Shown here: positions 9,280 to 19,474 of the stretch, piece by piece
Layout of the letters: every line of letters starts with the position of its first letter
How positions within the stretch are numbered: the stretch's first letter is position 1
From: Bryobacteraceae bacterium
GTDB taxonomy: Bacteria; Acidobacteriota; Terriglobia; Bryobacterales; Bryobacteraceae
Direction of reading: 5' to 3'
Length of the DNA stretch: 64,000 nucleotides
NCBI GenBank assembly: GCA_019748195.1
Contig: JAIEPW010000029.1
Span: 32,055-96,054, forward strand
The notes under the pieces: generated by a model
Database searches by the model: none
What the model was told of the DNA's origin: nothing
Seen by the model: only the letters and a program-made list of their open reading frames with translations
Translations under genes and position numbers: made by a program

Positions 9280-11226
9280 TTAGCGTAGCGTTAATGTCAC
9301 GCCGTCAGGGCTCCGCGTGGTCCCCACTTGCAGGACCACCGGCAAATCTCTCTGCCCAGCCAGGTCCTCGGGTACCGAGATGTTCACCTGCATTACGCCT
9401 GCCGTTAGTCCAGGCGCTGCGCCCGCGTATAAGATTGGCACCTCCCGCCCGGCCAGCAGCACTTTCACCGGCAAGCGTGGCGCAGGTAGAACTTGGCCCA
9501 CGGCCAACTCTCCATCCTGCGGGAGTGGATCGACTAGACCCTCTCCCGTTGCGTATAGCACCACCACCCGCGCTTCCGGATACATCTGCGCGGCGACAGG
9601 CCCGCTTCCCGACGAGTTCGCCGTGAAGAGCGCCGGTGCCGCCTCCGCTACACTCAGCGCCACTGCTTCGCTCCGCACGCCGCGACTTTCCACTTCCATC
9701 TGAACAGTACTCTTCCCGCTGACGCTGTAAGGGACAATCGCGCTTACTTGCCCGCCCGACGCGTACACCAGCGGCGCCGCGACTCCGTCGAATAGTACGC
9801 GCGTACCCGCCAACTCCGTCGCCAGCTTGCCGCTCACTAGCCGTGCCGTCGTCAACGCCGTATCGCCCAATCGCTCGCCGAAGATCGTGATCACCTCACC
9901 CGGCGCGACCGCCCCGCCCTTGAAGCTGGCCGCATTCAAGGTCCCGGCGGCGCTCGCGCGCGGACGGTCACCCGGGAAATACAACCCGGAAAAATCATGG
10001 GAAGGCCAGGGCCGCCCGGAACGGCTGTAGTTGTTCACCGCTGTTGTCAGTAACGGGAACAGCTCGTTAATTACGATGGTGTCGTTGTCGCCTGTCCCCC
10101 GCTGGTTGAAGATTGCGATCACTGTCAGATCCAGCGGGTAATAACGAAGCATCTGCGCATTCGTCCCCGGCAAACTGCCCGCGTGCGTCAGCCGGTAGCT
10201 GCCGCCTCCCAGATCTAACACCTGTGTCCCAACGCCATACCAGTTATTGACGTTCTGCGACACCGGCGGGGCCGGGCGTCGGATCATTTCCTGAAACGCC
10301 GCCGCGCTAATCACCGTGTCTCCCCGCAACGGATTCAATCGGCCGACTAGTCGCGCCATGTCCACGGCTGTCGTCGTCCATCCTCCCGAAGCATCCTGCA
10401 CCGGAACACTGAACACGTAAGGCAAGTCCTCTAGCCCAACGCCCGGAAAAATGCTCTGCACTCGCGCCGTTCCCACCGGCATGTGATATCGCACCTCGCC
10501 CGGGAAAGCATCCTGGCGCTGCGACCGGCCCACGCGGGTTCGCACAATCCCCATCGGCGTAAGGATGTCGTCCACGATGAAACGCTCATACGGTTTCCCC
10601 GCGGCCTTGGCGATCACTCGCCCACTGGCGATGACGCCTCCGTTCGAGTACTCGTAGGTCTGGCCCGGCACATTCGGCAGCGGCTGTCCCAACTGCCAGC
10701 GAATAATCTGATCGGCCGTCAACAAAGACCGGTCAACTCCAACCGCTCGGGCAGCTTGCGTCTGCGCGGTACCACCGTTCAAATCTCCCGCCAGAAACGG
10801 AAAACCCGACGTATGGGTTAGCAACTGCCGGACAGTGATCTGGTTGTAAACCGACAGCTTGGTGGCCGGCGCCGGCGGCGCCAGGTCAGAGAGCACACTC
10901 GCAAACGCCAGGTCGTCTAGCCGCAACCTCCCCTGGTCCACTAGCTTCATCGCGGCAATGCCATTTATCACCTTGGAAAGCGACGCGACACGAAATATCG
11001 AGTCCGGCTGCACCCGTTCGGCGCGGTCCCGGTCCACCAGGCCAAAGCCCCTCGCGTACACCAGCCGCCCTTCGTAAACAATCGCCATAGAAGCGCCCGG
11101 GATCTGATGTCTGGTCATCACGGTGTTCACCGCGTCGCCAAAAGCTGCAAGTTCCGGAACGTCCACGCCCGTCTGCGCCCATACTGCCACTGGCGCCAGG
11201 GCTAACCAAGTCGCGAGTCTTCGCAT
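9280..11226 (-). CDS. Secreted serine hydrolase (class C beta-lactamase / DD-peptidase fold) with C-terminal TIGR03437-like domain
   Basis: 648 aa from ATG 11226, the start of a signal peptide (MRRLATWLALAPVAVWAQ); an in-frame ATG 24 bases upstream is less likely. The enzyme domain (about residues 20-400) carries SLSK (SxxK nucleophile motif), YSNG (YxN motif) and HAG in place of KTG, the pattern of class C-type esterases and peptidases. From about residue 430 the sequence NAASFKGGAVAPGEVITIFG opens the beta-rich C-terminal module common in secreted Solibacter proteins. Function: probably an extracellular esterase or peptidase. It is the only gene between the two tRNA-fMet 3' halves. Its third-position GC appears slightly lower than its neighbours (not counted). 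Confidence 0.87.
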   Translation of the reverse strand: MRRLATWLALAPVAVWAQTGVDVPELAAFGDAVNTVMTRHQIPGASMAIVYEGRLVYARGFGLVDRDRAERVQPDSIFRVASLSKVINGIAAMKLVDQGRLRLDDLAFASVLSDLAPPAPATKLSVYNQITVRQLLTHTSGFPFLAGDLNGGTAQTQAARAVGVDRSLLTADQIIRWQLGQPLPNVPGQTYEYSNGGVIASGRVIAKAAGKPYERFIVDDILTPMGIVRTRVGRSQRQDAFPGEVRYHMPVGTARVQSIFPGVGLEDLPYVFSVPVQDASGGWTTTAVDMARLVGRLNPLRGDTVISAAAFQEMIRRPAPPVSQNVNNWYGVGTQVLDLGGGSYRLTHAGSLPGTNAQMLRYYPLDLTVIAIFNQRGTGDNDTIVINELFPLLTTAVNNYSRSGRPWPSHDFSGLYFPGDRPRASAAGTLNAASFKGGAVAPGEVITIFGERLGDTALTTARLVSGKLATELAGTRVLFDGVAAPLVYASGGQVSAIVPYSVSGKSTVQMEVESRGVRSEAVALSVAEAAPALFTANSSGSGPVAAQMYPEARVVVLYATGEGLVDPLPQDGELAVGQVLPAPRLPVKVLLAGREVPILYAGAAPGLTAGVMQVNISVPEDLAGQRDLPVVLQVGTTRSPDGVTLTLR

Positions 11227-11467
11227 CAACCCTCCGTAGTCCATCTTCAAACCCGCCGGCGGTTAAGCGGGAAGCCAGCCTTGACCAGAGCGATTATACA
11301 TCTGTGACTTCGTGTTTCGTCGGTCGGCCACGAAGTACGAACGCAGGACTGGTGAACTGTTTAACCATCTGGGCCTGGGGGAATTGCAACTACGCGTGCG
11401 CGAAATCCGGCAGGTGCTGGAATCGATTGCGGCTACCGCTTCACCACGGGGCGGACAGCGGATCGTT

Positions 11468-11544
<77 letters not shown>

Positions 11545-11606
11545 CAACCAATGTAGCGAAGCGATGAAGCCATCGTCAACTTTTCCGTTACAATTGCTGA
11601 TCTGGA

Positions 11607-12800
11607 ATGCACAAATGGCTTCCCGCGGCCGCGCTGATGCTGGTTTCCATCATCAGCTACGTGGATCGCAACACCCTGGCGCTGCTCGCTCCTTCGATCC
11701 TGAAGGAGACCGGCCTCAGCATCGCGGACTACGGCTGGGCGGTCTCGGCGTACTCAGTCGCATTCATGGTCGGAAACCCGGTGTGGGGTCGGCTTCTGGA
11801 TCGCATCGGGCTGCCAATAGGGATGACGGCGGCGGTGCTGTTGTGGACCGCGGCCTCCGTGGGGCATGCGTTCGCCGCCGGGTTCGTGGGATTCGCGGCG
11901 GCGCGGGCGGTGCTGGGTTTCGGCGAAGGAGCGGCCGCTCCGGGAGGGCTGAGAACGGTCATGCAAACGCTGCCGCCGCGGAACCGCTCCCGCGGCATCG
12001 CCATGACATACTCGGGGGGCTCGGCGGGCGCCATCGCGACTCCGCTGCTGATCACGCCCGTGGCGGCGCTGTTCGGCTGGCGCGGCGCGTTCTGGTTCAC
12101 CGGCGTGCTGGGTCTTGCGTGGGTCGGGGCTTGGATTGTCCTCAGCCGGCGTAAAGACATCCGCGCCGCGACCGTGGTTGAGCCCGGCATCGCCCCGGCG
12201 CCGCGGCCGCGCTGGTCCGACCGGAGGCTGTGGGCGTTCTTGCTGTGCTACTCATTGGGCGCGCTCCCGCTCGGATTTGTCGTGTATTCCTCTGCCATTT
12301 ACTTGAGCCGCGTTTTTGGGCTGACCCAGTTGACCATCGGAGCGCTGGCTTGGATTCCGCCGCTGGGAAGCGAAGTGGGTATCTTTTTTTGGGGGTGGCT
12401 TGCCGATCGCTCCGCCAGCAAGCTGACTGCCGTGTCGCGCTTGCTGCCCATCGCCGCGGGCCTCAGCGTTCCGCTGGCATTTCTGCCCTGGGGACAATCG
12501 GTAACGCTGGCCCTGGCGCAGTTCTTTCTGGCGATGTTCGTGGCCAGCGCGTTCCAACTGCTGGCCATTACCTACGGGTCCGAAACGTTCGCCAAGACGC
12601 ATGCGGGCCTGGTGGGCGGCATTGGTTCCGGTGCGTATGGGGCCGTGCTGGCGATCGCCATGCCGCGTTTCGGGTGGTTGTTCGATCACCAATTGTATAA
12701 CCAGGCTTTTTCGATCGCGGCGCTTTGTCCGGTTGCCGGATACGCTCTGTGGCGCGGATTACACTCGAGCGGCAAACCGTTTTCACAAACCCAGGACTAA
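11607..12800 (+). CDS. Major facilitator superfamily transporter
   Basis: 397 aa starting at ATG 11607, just downstream of the divergent tRNA. About twelve hydrophobic segments are visible. The N-terminus SIISYVDRNTLALLAP and the loop GNPVWGRLLDRIG match the anion:cation symporter-type branch of the MFS, which takes up organic anions such as hexuronates or other carboxylates. The central loop (about 185-205) is Arg/Pro-rich, as usual between the two six-helix halves. It stands alone with no catabolic genes beside it, so the substrate is unknown. Confidence 0.85.
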   Translation: MHKWLPAAALMLVSIISYVDRNTLALLAPSILKETGLSIADYGWAVSAYSVAFMVGNPVWGRLLDRIGLPIGMTAAVLLWTAASVGHAFAAGFVGFAAARAVLGFGEGAAAPGGLRTVMQTLPPRNRSRGIAMTYSGGSAGAIATPLLITPVAALFGWRGAFWFTGVLGLAWVGAWIVLSRRKDIRAATVVEPGIAPAPRPRWSDRRLWAFLLCYSLGALPLGFVVYSSAIYLSRVFGLTQLTIGALAWIPPLGSEVGIFFWGWLADRSASKLTAVSRLLPIAAGLSVPLAFLPWGQSVTLALAQFFLAMFVASAFQLLAITYGSETFAKTHAGLVGGIGSGAYGAVLAIAMPRFGWLFDHQLYNQAFSIAALCPVAGYALWRGLHSSGKPFSQTQD

Positions 12801-12951
12801 GCTTCGGTTGAGTACTACAGTTGCTCCCGGCACAATTCATTGGCAGCCCGCCACTTTTTCCTTTCTTGCTGGAATAATGTCGTCTATACTGCGAAATATA
12901 GCCCGATTTCATCAAAGTAAGTGAACTCGGCGAGCTTCAATCGGAAACACC

Positions 12952-13398
12952 ATGGGCGGACCATTGCCATTGGGAATTCTGGAATTCCGGGTCGCGAAGG
13001 AGCGGCTCGCCACCGGTTACGGCTGGTTGGCGCGAAGTCCTTCTTCCGCGATTCTCGCCACGCTTCGCAAGGATCTCAAACCCCTCGGATTCCCTTTGTC
13101 GCGCCCGCATTGCGGCAGTTCCGGGGACCTCCAAGTCCGCTGTATGGCGGGCGGTGCGTTCATCGAGATCGCGTTGCGTCTCGAGTCTGCCAGCGGCGAA
13201 TTGCTGGTTCGGCTGGAGGCGTCCGGATACCCCGGGCTGCTCGGCCCAAGCTGGCATCAGGATCTGCAGGTTGCTTGGGCGGCTCTCTCGCAAGCGGTTA
13301 CTGTCGCCGTGCAGCGGCGATTCTCCCCACCCTCCGTCCGCAGGTTGCCGGCGCGCGTCATGATGAAATCGGCCGCCGTCCCCGATTTCGCAGGCTGA
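12952..13398 (+). CDS. Hypothetical protein
   Basis: 148 aa starting at ATG 12952. No family recognised. Codon third positions are strongly G/C and the amino acid composition is ordinary, which supports coding. The middle reads as amphipathic alpha/beta (AFIEIALRLESASGELLVRLEASGYPG) and the C-terminus is basic. The AT-richer stretch just upstream (12850-12930) includes TATACT at 12885, a possible -10 box. It precedes the large secreted peptidase by about 50 bases on the same strand. Confidence 0.55.
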   Translation: MGGPLPLGILEFRVAKERLATGYGWLARSPSSAILATLRKDLKPLGFPLSRPHCGSSGDLQVRCMAGGAFIEIALRLESASGELLVRLEASGYPGLLGPSWHQDLQVAWAALSQAVTVAVQRRFSPPSVRRLPARVMMKSAAVPDFAG

Positions 13399-13445
13399 GG
13401 CGCGTGCATTCCCCATTCCTCATCCCGTAAACTGTCTCCACCGTG

Positions 13446-16400
13446 ATGCGCAATTGGATACTCGCCTTGCTCGCTCTGGGCACTGCTCAGGCGCAGCTTC
13501 GACCCGTCAACCCCGCCGGGGAACCGCCGGCGGCGCTGGCGGACCGGCAGGGAAGCAGCGCGCCCTCTCGCAAGGCGCGCCTCCTCAGCCTGCGTCAAAC
13601 GCCGGACGCTCGTGTCCACTTCTACCCGGACGGGTCGCCTCGATCCGCGTACGGGATCCGCTCCGAGCCTTACGAAGGAAGCCCGCAGTCGGCTGCAATT
13701 CGATTCGCGAACGAGAATCTGCTCACCACTGCCACCGCGCTCCGCGTCGTCTCATTTCGCGAAGACGCCGGCGTGACCACGGTGCGGGTCGAGCAGATCG
13801 TGGACAACATCCCCGTCCGGGGCGGGGAAGCCGTACTGGTTGCCGACGCCGAAGGCCGGATCACGGAGTTTTCGTCCGCCTTCAAGAACTTCTCCCGGCG
13901 TAGCAGCGAATGGGCGCTGGATGAGTCCGCCGCGCTGGCCAAGGCTCGGCAGGCGCGCCAGGTCCGGAAGCACGCGAAGTTCAAGGCAACCCGCTTCTAC
14001 CAGGTGATTGGCGGCGAGGCAGTTCCGGTCTGGGTGGTGGAGATTCTCTCTGAGCAGCCTCGCGCCGACTGGCAATTCGTGGTTCACGCGGGTACCGGCG
14101 CGATTCTGGAAGTCCGGGATCTGCGGCAGGGTCAGCGCGGCAACGTGTTCCGGGGGAACCCGGTCACGTCCCGTCTGGAGGAGGTGACGCTTCCGGGTCT
14201 GGGGTCGAGCGCCGTGCTGACCGGCCCGAACGCGCGAATCTTCTCGCTGGCCGCTCAAGTCTTGGGGCTGCTCGATCTGTCCGATCCCATTCCTCAGACC
14301 GCGCAGCGGACCAATGGGAACTTCCTGTTCGACATTTCCGATCCGCGTTTTTCCGAAGTTCAGATGTATTTCTCGATTCACACCGTGGCGGAACGCTTCC
14401 GCGCCATCGGCTTTCGAGGACTGGGACGGCCCCTGGATGCAGTGGTATGGTTCCACGATTTCAGCCCGGAAACTGGTTTCACCGGAGAGGATAACGCCTT
14501 CTTTTCGCCGCTCGCTTTCGACGGCGACGGCGGCCTGTTTTTCTATCTCACCGCCACCGGCGGTGACACGGCCTGGGACACCGATGTCGCCTTCCACGAG
14601 TACGGGCACGCGGTTGTGAACGCGTTTGTTCCCGGGCAGCGACAGGGGCCGACGTTCCGCGCCATGAACGAGGGCATGGCCGATTATTTCTCCGCGAGCT
14701 TCCTGCGCGACCCGAACATCGGCGAATGGTTCGTCGCCATCTCACAATCTGAGTCCCGGTTGCCGTTCCTGCGCACCACCGAGAATCCCAACGTCTTTCC
14801 CCGGAATATCACCGGTTTGATTCACTCCGACGGGAACATGTTGAGCGGCGCGCTGTGGGAGGTCCGGACCGCGTTAGGCGCGGAGAATGGAGATCGCGTT
14901 GCCCTGGGTATGCTCGCAAGGCTGACCGGCGAGGCCGAATTCTTCGACGCGGCGGTAGCCGCCGAAGCCGCCGCCGGCAGCCTGTTTGGCGCTACCGCGG
15001 CCGCCACCGTGCGTGAGATCATGACCCGGCGCGGTTTGCGCGGCGCCGCGGCGGAGATCGCCGGCGAGGCCCAGACGTTGCCCTCCGGCGTGATCGGCAG
15101 CGGCGCGATCACCGCGGCAGCCGCCGGCAGCACGCTGATCGCGTTCGAACAGTTCCGGATCGACGTGCCGAACGGCGCCGACGCTCTACGCCTGGAGGTG
15201 GCGGCCACCGGGAACGTACGCGCGTTTCTTCGCTTCCGGTCTCCCGTGCTGGTGGAGAACGGACAGGTGAACGCGGAACAAACCACGAATCCCGGCACGG
15301 AGCTCACTGGTCTCATCTCGCTGGACTCCACTCCGGAGCTGCAAGCAGGTGTCTATTATCTCGCCATCGGCAACACCACCACCGCACAGGTCCGGTATCA
15401 GGTGCGGTTGACCACCGTGGGCGGATCGCCCGACGGGTTGCCGCGGTTGACGCGAGTTCTGAACAACACAACCGCGCCCGGGTCCCTCCCCACCGGTCCG
15501 TTTCTCGGTTCCCGCCAGTTTCTGGTGGACGTTCCCGCGGGCGCGCAGAGCCTGACAGTGAATCTCGACGGCACCACCGACGTCGACCTGTATGTGAATC
15601 ACAACCGCCCCGTCATCATTAATTCGCAAGGGTTTCCCGAGGCCGACGCGCTCAGCGATTCCGCCCTCAGCCGGGAGTCGATCACGCTCAACTCGCGCAG
15701 CATTCCCCCGCTGCGCGCGGGCGTCTACGCCATCGGAGTGCTGAACTTCGACGATCGCGGCATCGCCCGCTTCAACGTCTCGGCGTCAATCGGGAATACG
15801 CCGCTGCCGCCGGCTCAAATCAGCGCTTTGGCGGCCGGAACATCCGCGAATGTCGCCCTGGAGCGCGCGGCCGGCACGCCCGTGCTTGCGCAGCGCCAGG
15901 TGACCCTCACCATCCCGGCCAATGCGCAGAGCCTGCGCGTGCAGGTGGATTCGGCGCAGCGCATCGCGGTACTCCTGCGGTGGGGTAGCGCGGTGGAGAC
16001 GAGAAACGGGCAGCTACTCTACGACCAGGCGTTCCTGCCGGCGCCGGGGGCCGGCAATGCGATCACGCTGGTTCGCCCCGATCTCCGCTCCGGCACTTAC
16101 TTCTGCGCGTTCGCCAATCTGAGTTCGACGGCCGGCAGCGCCACGGTCCGCTATTCGATTACGGCAAGCAGTTCCGCTCCCCCTGCCGTGAGCGCCGGCG
16201 GCGTCGCTGATGGATTCACCTTCCAGGCGGGTGTTACGCCCGGCGCGTGGATCGGCATCTTCGGGGCGAATCTCGCCACCAGCACCCGAACCTGGGACGG
16301 AGCGATTCAAGGCAATCGCCTGCCCACTTCGCTCGACGGCGTCAGCGTCCGCATCAACGGCCGCCCGGCGGTCGTGTATTCCGTCAGCCCGGTACAGGTA

Positions 16401-16913
16401 AACGTCCTCGCGCCGCTGGACGATTCGCCGGAAGGCGAAGTGGACGTCGTGTTGTCCAACGCGAACGGCGCCAGCCCGCCCGTCCGCGTGCGAAAGCAGA
16501 ATTTCCTGCCCGCCTTCTACGCGCCGTTCGGCCAGGGGCAGGATCTGTTTGTCACCGCGGTGGCGCTGGATGGAACCATCGTCGGCAGGCCCGGCACGGA
16601 CCCCCGCGTTCGACGAGCAGCGCGGCCCGGCGAGATCATTCAGGTGTACGGCACCGGATTTGGCCGCACGAACCCGCAGGTCCCGGCGGACACGGTGTTC
16701 AGCGGGGCTCCCACGGTAGTGAACCGTCCGGTGATCCGGATCGGCAACACGGTGGCCACGTTTGCGGGGAACGGGAACCTGGTTGCGCCGGGGCTGTATC
16801 AGTTCAACATCACGGTCCCGAATCTTCCCGATGGCGACTACGCGATTGTCGCTGAGGTGGGTGGGATCCGTAGCGGCACGCGGATCCCGGTACTGCTTAG
16901 CATACGCAGGTGA
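13446..16913 (+). CDS. Large secreted zinc metallopeptidase (M36/fungalysin-like) with pre-peptidase repeats and TIGR03437-like C-terminus
   Basis: 1155 aa from ATG 13446 (a GTG directly before is also possible). Signal peptide MRNWILALLALGTAQAQ. Residues about 60-240 form a propeptide of FTP/PepSY type. The catalytic region has FHEYGHAVVN (HExxH zinc ligands) near residue 385, with NEGMADYFS about 25 residues on supplying the third ligand, as in thermolysin-like and M36 peptidases. Three beta-sandwich modules of pre-peptidase C-terminal type follow (about 560-910), then the C-terminal module beginning FTFQAGVTPGAWIGIFG. It likely digests proteins outside the cell. Confidence 0.88.
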   Translation: MRNWILALLALGTAQAQLRPVNPAGEPPAALADRQGSSAPSRKARLLSLRQTPDARVHFYPDGSPRSAYGIRSEPYEGSPQSAAIRFANENLLTTATALRVVSFREDAGVTTVRVEQIVDNIPVRGGEAVLVADAEGRITEFSSAFKNFSRRSSEWALDESAALAKARQARQVRKHAKFKATRFYQVIGGEAVPVWVVEILSEQPRADWQFVVHAGTGAILEVRDLRQGQRGNVFRGNPVTSRLEEVTLPGLGSSAVLTGPNARIFSLAAQVLGLLDLSDPIPQTAQRTNGNFLFDISDPRFSEVQMYFSIHTVAERFRAIGFRGLGRPLDAVVWFHDFSPETGFTGEDNAFFSPLAFDGDGGLFFYLTATGGDTAWDTDVAFHEYGHAVVNAFVPGQRQGPTFRAMNEGMADYFSASFLRDPNIGEWFVAISQSESRLPFLRTTENPNVFPRNITGLIHSDGNMLSGALWEVRTALGAENGDRVALGMLARLTGEAEFFDAAVAAEAAAGSLFGATAAATVREIMTRRGLRGAAAEIAGEAQTLPSGVIGSGAITAAAAGSTLIAFEQFRIDVPNGADALRLEVAATGNVRAFLRFRSPVLVENGQVNAEQTTNPGTELTGLISLDSTPELQAGVYYLAIGNTTTAQVRYQVRLTTVGGSPDGLPRLTRVLNNTTAPGSLPTGPFLGSRQFLVDVPAGAQSLTVNLDGTTDVDLYVNHNRPVIINSQGFPEADALSDSALSRESITLNSRSIPPLRAGVYAIGVLNFDDRGIARFNVSASIGNTPLPPAQISALAAGTSANVALERAAGTPVLAQRQVTLTIPANAQSLRVQVDSAQRIAVLLRWGSAVETRNGQLLYDQAFLPAPGAGNAITLVRPDLRSGTYFCAFANLSSTAGSATVRYSITASSSAPPAVSAGGVADGFTFQAGVTPGAWIGIFGANLATSTRTWDGAIQGNRLPTSLDGVSVRINGRPAVVYSVSPVQVNVLAPLDDSPEGEVDVVLSNANGASPPVRVRKQNFLPAFYAPFGQGQDLFVTAVALDGTIVGRPGTDPRVRRAARPGEIIQVYGTGFGRTNPQVPADTVFSGAPTVVNRPVIRIGNTVATFAGNGNLVAPGLYQFNITVPNLPDGDYAIVAEVGGIRSGTRIPVLLSIRR

Positions 16914-16936
16914 TGATCCGGATCTCCAGAGCCGCG

Positions 16937-17170
16937 TTACAGGACCCTCAACGCGGCTTCCGCCGCCGCCAGATACACGGGATCCGGATTCAGCCGGTGC
17001 TCGGCCGGCATCACGTCGGTGAACTTGATGCCGTGATCCTCGCCGCCCCGGATTGCGTCGTGCGTAAGCCGAGTAAATACCCGCGGCCTTTTGCCACGCG
17101 TATGGAAATGCCGCCAGGACAGTTCCACCGTAAGAAGTTGGATGGCATCTTGACCGAAGCGGCGCGGAGC
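16937..17170 (-). pseudogene. Possible 3' remnant of an unidentified gene
   Basis: Between the peptidase and hydrolase genes (16914-17274) there is no complete gene. A minus-strand frame ending at 16937 gives a protein-like C-terminus (THDAIRGGEDHGIKFTDV, then NPDPVYLAAAEAALRVL) with no good start and an Arg-rich, implausible N-terminal part. This could be the tail of a decayed gene. No family was recognised. Confidence 0.3.
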
Positions 17171-17274
17171 GCGCGGCGGCCGTGATACACGGACACTTCG
17201 TGTGCAGCCGCCGCACGTTGCCTCGCGCAAGCACGGGCCGCGGCTCCTGGATCTAAATCCGAAAATGGTGTCGG

Positions 17275-17940
17275 TCATCGCGAGGCCAGGAACCGGAGAA
17301 TCTCCTCCATCACCCTTTCCGCGTGTGCGGTGTCAAAGAGATACTGGGCGTGTGCCGAGCCGTCCAGGATCAGCAGGCGCTTCGGCTGCGTCATCCTGTC
17401 GAATTGCGCCTGGATGCGAGGGAGTCGTGGACCCGCGCCACTCGTGTCCTCGCGAGCGACGATGAGCAGCTTGCGTCCGGAGATCTTTTCAGGCGGCTCG
17501 GACCCTGAGCCTGCTCCGAGAATGATCAAGGCGTCGATCTCGCCGGGACGCCCCAGAGCGGCTGCGTCCGCAGCCGCGGTCCCTCCCATGCTCCCACCCA
17601 ACAGGGACACACGCTGGACGCCCGCTTCGCGCAGATACCGGACCGCCGCCAGCACGTCCACGTGGAGCGGCGCGCTGAGAGGATCCGCCTGACCCGGACC
17701 CCGCGACTGCCCATAGCCCCGAAAGTTGATCGCCAGCACGCGATAGCCTGCCGCCGCCAGTTCCCGGGCCTGCTTCGCCCAGCTTTCCTTTTTGAAGCGG
17801 CCTCCGTGCGCGAGCACGACCGCTCGATCGCCACTGCCGTAAAGATCCGCGTGGATGAGTCCGCCGTCGCTGGTGGGAAAGGTGACGGGAGTTTGGCCCA
17901 ACGCCAGACAGGTCACCAGGAGCCCGGCAGCGAATCGCAT
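17275..17940 (-). CDS. Secreted alpha/beta hydrolase (dienelactone-hydrolase/lipase-like)
   Basis: 221 aa from ATG 17940 (MRFAAGLLVTCLALGQ, a signal peptide); in-frame codons further upstream look non-coding. The alpha/beta hydrolase fold is shown by VLAHGGRFKKESW (oxyanion region), the nucleophile elbow GGSMGG, the acid in VAREDTSG and the histidine in DGSAHAQYLF, in the right order for a Ser-Asp-His triad. It is short, near the minimum for the fold, so it is likely a small esterase or peptidase. It is divergent from the cytochrome gene at 18123. Confidence 0.85.
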   Translation of the reverse strand: MRFAAGLLVTCLALGQTPVTFPTSDGGLIHADLYGSGDRAVVLAHGGRFKKESWAKQARELAAAGYRVLAINFRGYGQSRGPGQADPLSAPLHVDVLAAVRYLREAGVQRVSLLGGSMGGTAAADAAALGRPGEIDALIILGAGSGSEPPEKISGRKLLIVAREDTSGAGPRLPRIQAQFDRMTQPKRLLILDGSAHAQYLFDTAHAERVMEEILRFLASR

Positions 17941-18122
17941 GCTTATGAGGATCGCACGTGTCGAGGAATGAAACTCGGAGCGTGGATTGGGCGTATCCTC
18001 CTTGTGGGGCAAAGCCGGCCGGGCGAGGCTTACAGTTCTTTACAATATGCCCCGCTCCACTTTTCACAAAACACCGTTAAGATAAAGATGGCAGTTCACC
18101 GATCTCTGGGAGAGACCGAAAA

Positions 18123-19370
18123 ATGAAGTTGATGCTCGCAACCGGTGCGTTCGCACTCGTTTCCACAGCCGCCTTCGCGGCCAATACCTCCAGTCCCGCG
18201 AATCCGACGTTTTCCAAGGATGTCGCCCCGATTTTGAACAAGCGTTGCGTGGAGTGTCATCGTCCGGGCGAAGCCGGGCCGATGTCGCTTCGTACCTACA
18301 AGGATGTTCGTCCCTGGGCCAAGTCGATCAAGCAACAGGTAGCCACGCGCACGATGCCGCCCTGGCACGCGGACCCGTCGGTGAACAAGTTCGCCAATGA
18401 TCGCCGCCTGACGGACGCCGAGGTCGCAACGGTGGTGAAGTGGGTGGATTCGGGAGCGCCGGAAGGCAATCCCAAGGACCTTCCCCCGGCTCCGGCCTTC
18501 GTGGACGGATGGGTGATCGGCAAGCCGGACGTCATTTTCGACATGGGCGCTGACTTCAAGATCAAGGCCGAGGGCGAGATCCCGTACCAATACTTCACCG
18601 TGGATCCGGGCTTCAAGGAAGACACCTGGATTCAGGCCGCCGAGGTTCGCCCCTCGCAGCGCTCGCAGGTGCATCACATCCTGGTGTTCGTCCAGGAAGG
18701 CAAGACGCGGGCGACCCGCGGCGGGGAGCAGTTCTCCGACATGCTGATCGGCTATGCGCCCGGTGTTCCCACTATCGAGTGGGATCAGGACACGGCGTTC
18801 CTGGTGAAGGCCGGGTCGAAGTTGCTGTTCCAGGTTCACTACACCGCCAATGGCAAGGAAGCCGTGGATCGCTCTTCGCTGGGCCTGAAGGTTCGCAAGG
18901 ATGCTCCGAAGTACCGGGCGTTCTCGGGATCGGCCACCCAGTTCCGCCTGTCCATCCCGCCCCATGAGCCCAACTATGAAGCCAAGGCCACCCACGTGTT
19001 CCGCGAGGATGTCACCATCGTGGACATGACGCCGCACATGCACCTCCGCGGCAAAGCCTTCAAGTACGTTCTCGAATACCCGGACGGCAAGACTGAGGAG
19101 TTGCTGAACGTGCCCAAGTACGACTTCAACTGGCAGCTCAGCTACATCCTCGCCGAGCCGCGCAAGGTTCCGGCCGGATCGAAGATGCACGCCACTGCCT
19201 GGTACGACAACTCCGCCAATAACAAGTACAATCCGGATCCGACCAAAACCGTCAAGTGGGGCGATCAGACTTTCGAGGAAATGATGATCGGCTTCTTCAA
19301 CTACAAGGTCCCGGTGGACCAGCAGCCGCCCGCTCCGGCGCAGCGGCCGCAGCGTCCGGGCGCCGACTAA
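18123..19370 (+). CDS. Secreted cytochrome c / copper-monooxygenase-like protein, paralog 1
   Basis: 415 aa with a signal peptide (MKLMLATGAFALVSTAAFA). The N-terminal domain has CVECHRPGEAGPMSL, a c-type heme motif in the planctomycete/acidobacterial cytochrome style. The C-terminal two thirds resemble the copper type II ascorbate-dependent monooxygenase fold, with copper-ligand-like HHILVFV and MTPHMHLRGKAFKY. A redox role in the periplasm is likely; the substrate is unknown. A paralog lies at 26942-28318 on the other strand. A strong intrinsic terminator follows at 19397. Confidence 0.85.
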   Translation: MKLMLATGAFALVSTAAFAANTSSPANPTFSKDVAPILNKRCVECHRPGEAGPMSLRTYKDVRPWAKSIKQQVATRTMPPWHADPSVNKFANDRRLTDAEVATVVKWVDSGAPEGNPKDLPPAPAFVDGWVIGKPDVIFDMGADFKIKAEGEIPYQYFTVDPGFKEDTWIQAAEVRPSQRSQVHHILVFVQEGKTRATRGGEQFSDMLIGYAPGVPTIEWDQDTAFLVKAGSKLLFQVHYTANGKEAVDRSSLGLKVRKDAPKYRAFSGSATQFRLSIPPHEPNYEAKATHVFREDVTIVDMTPHMHLRGKAFKYVLEYPDGKTEELLNVPKYDFNWQLSYILAEPRKVPAGSKMHATAWYDNSANNKYNPDPTKTVKWGDQTFEEMMIGFFNYKVPVDQQPPAPAQRPQRPGAD

Positions 19371-19396
19371 CCCTTACCCCGGATTCGCCAAACCAC

Positions 19397-19423
19397 GAGC
19401 CTGCTCCGGCAGGCTCTTTTTTT
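19397..19423 (+). terminator. Intrinsic terminator after the cytochrome gene
   Basis: Perfect 8-bp stem GAGCCTGC / GCAGGCTC with a TCCG tetraloop, followed by seven T residues. It isolates the cytochrome gene from the MarR gene. Confidence 0.93.
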
Positions 19424-19439
19424 GCCCCGACAAAAGTAC

Positions 19440-19468
19440 TTGACAGATCAACTATTGTCTGCTAATCT
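19440..19468 (+). promoter_or_regulatory. Promoter of the MarR gene with overlapping operator
   Basis: TTGACA (19440-19445), 17 bases, then TAATCT (19463-19468). The predicted transcription start falls on or next to the GTG start at 19475, so the message may be leaderless. The 12-mer TTGACAGATCAA (19440-19451) has inverted half-sites TTGA / TCAA covering the -35 box and closely resembles the palindrome at 19957, which suggests autorepression by the MarR protein. Confidence 0.6.
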
Positions 19469-19474
19469 ATCTTC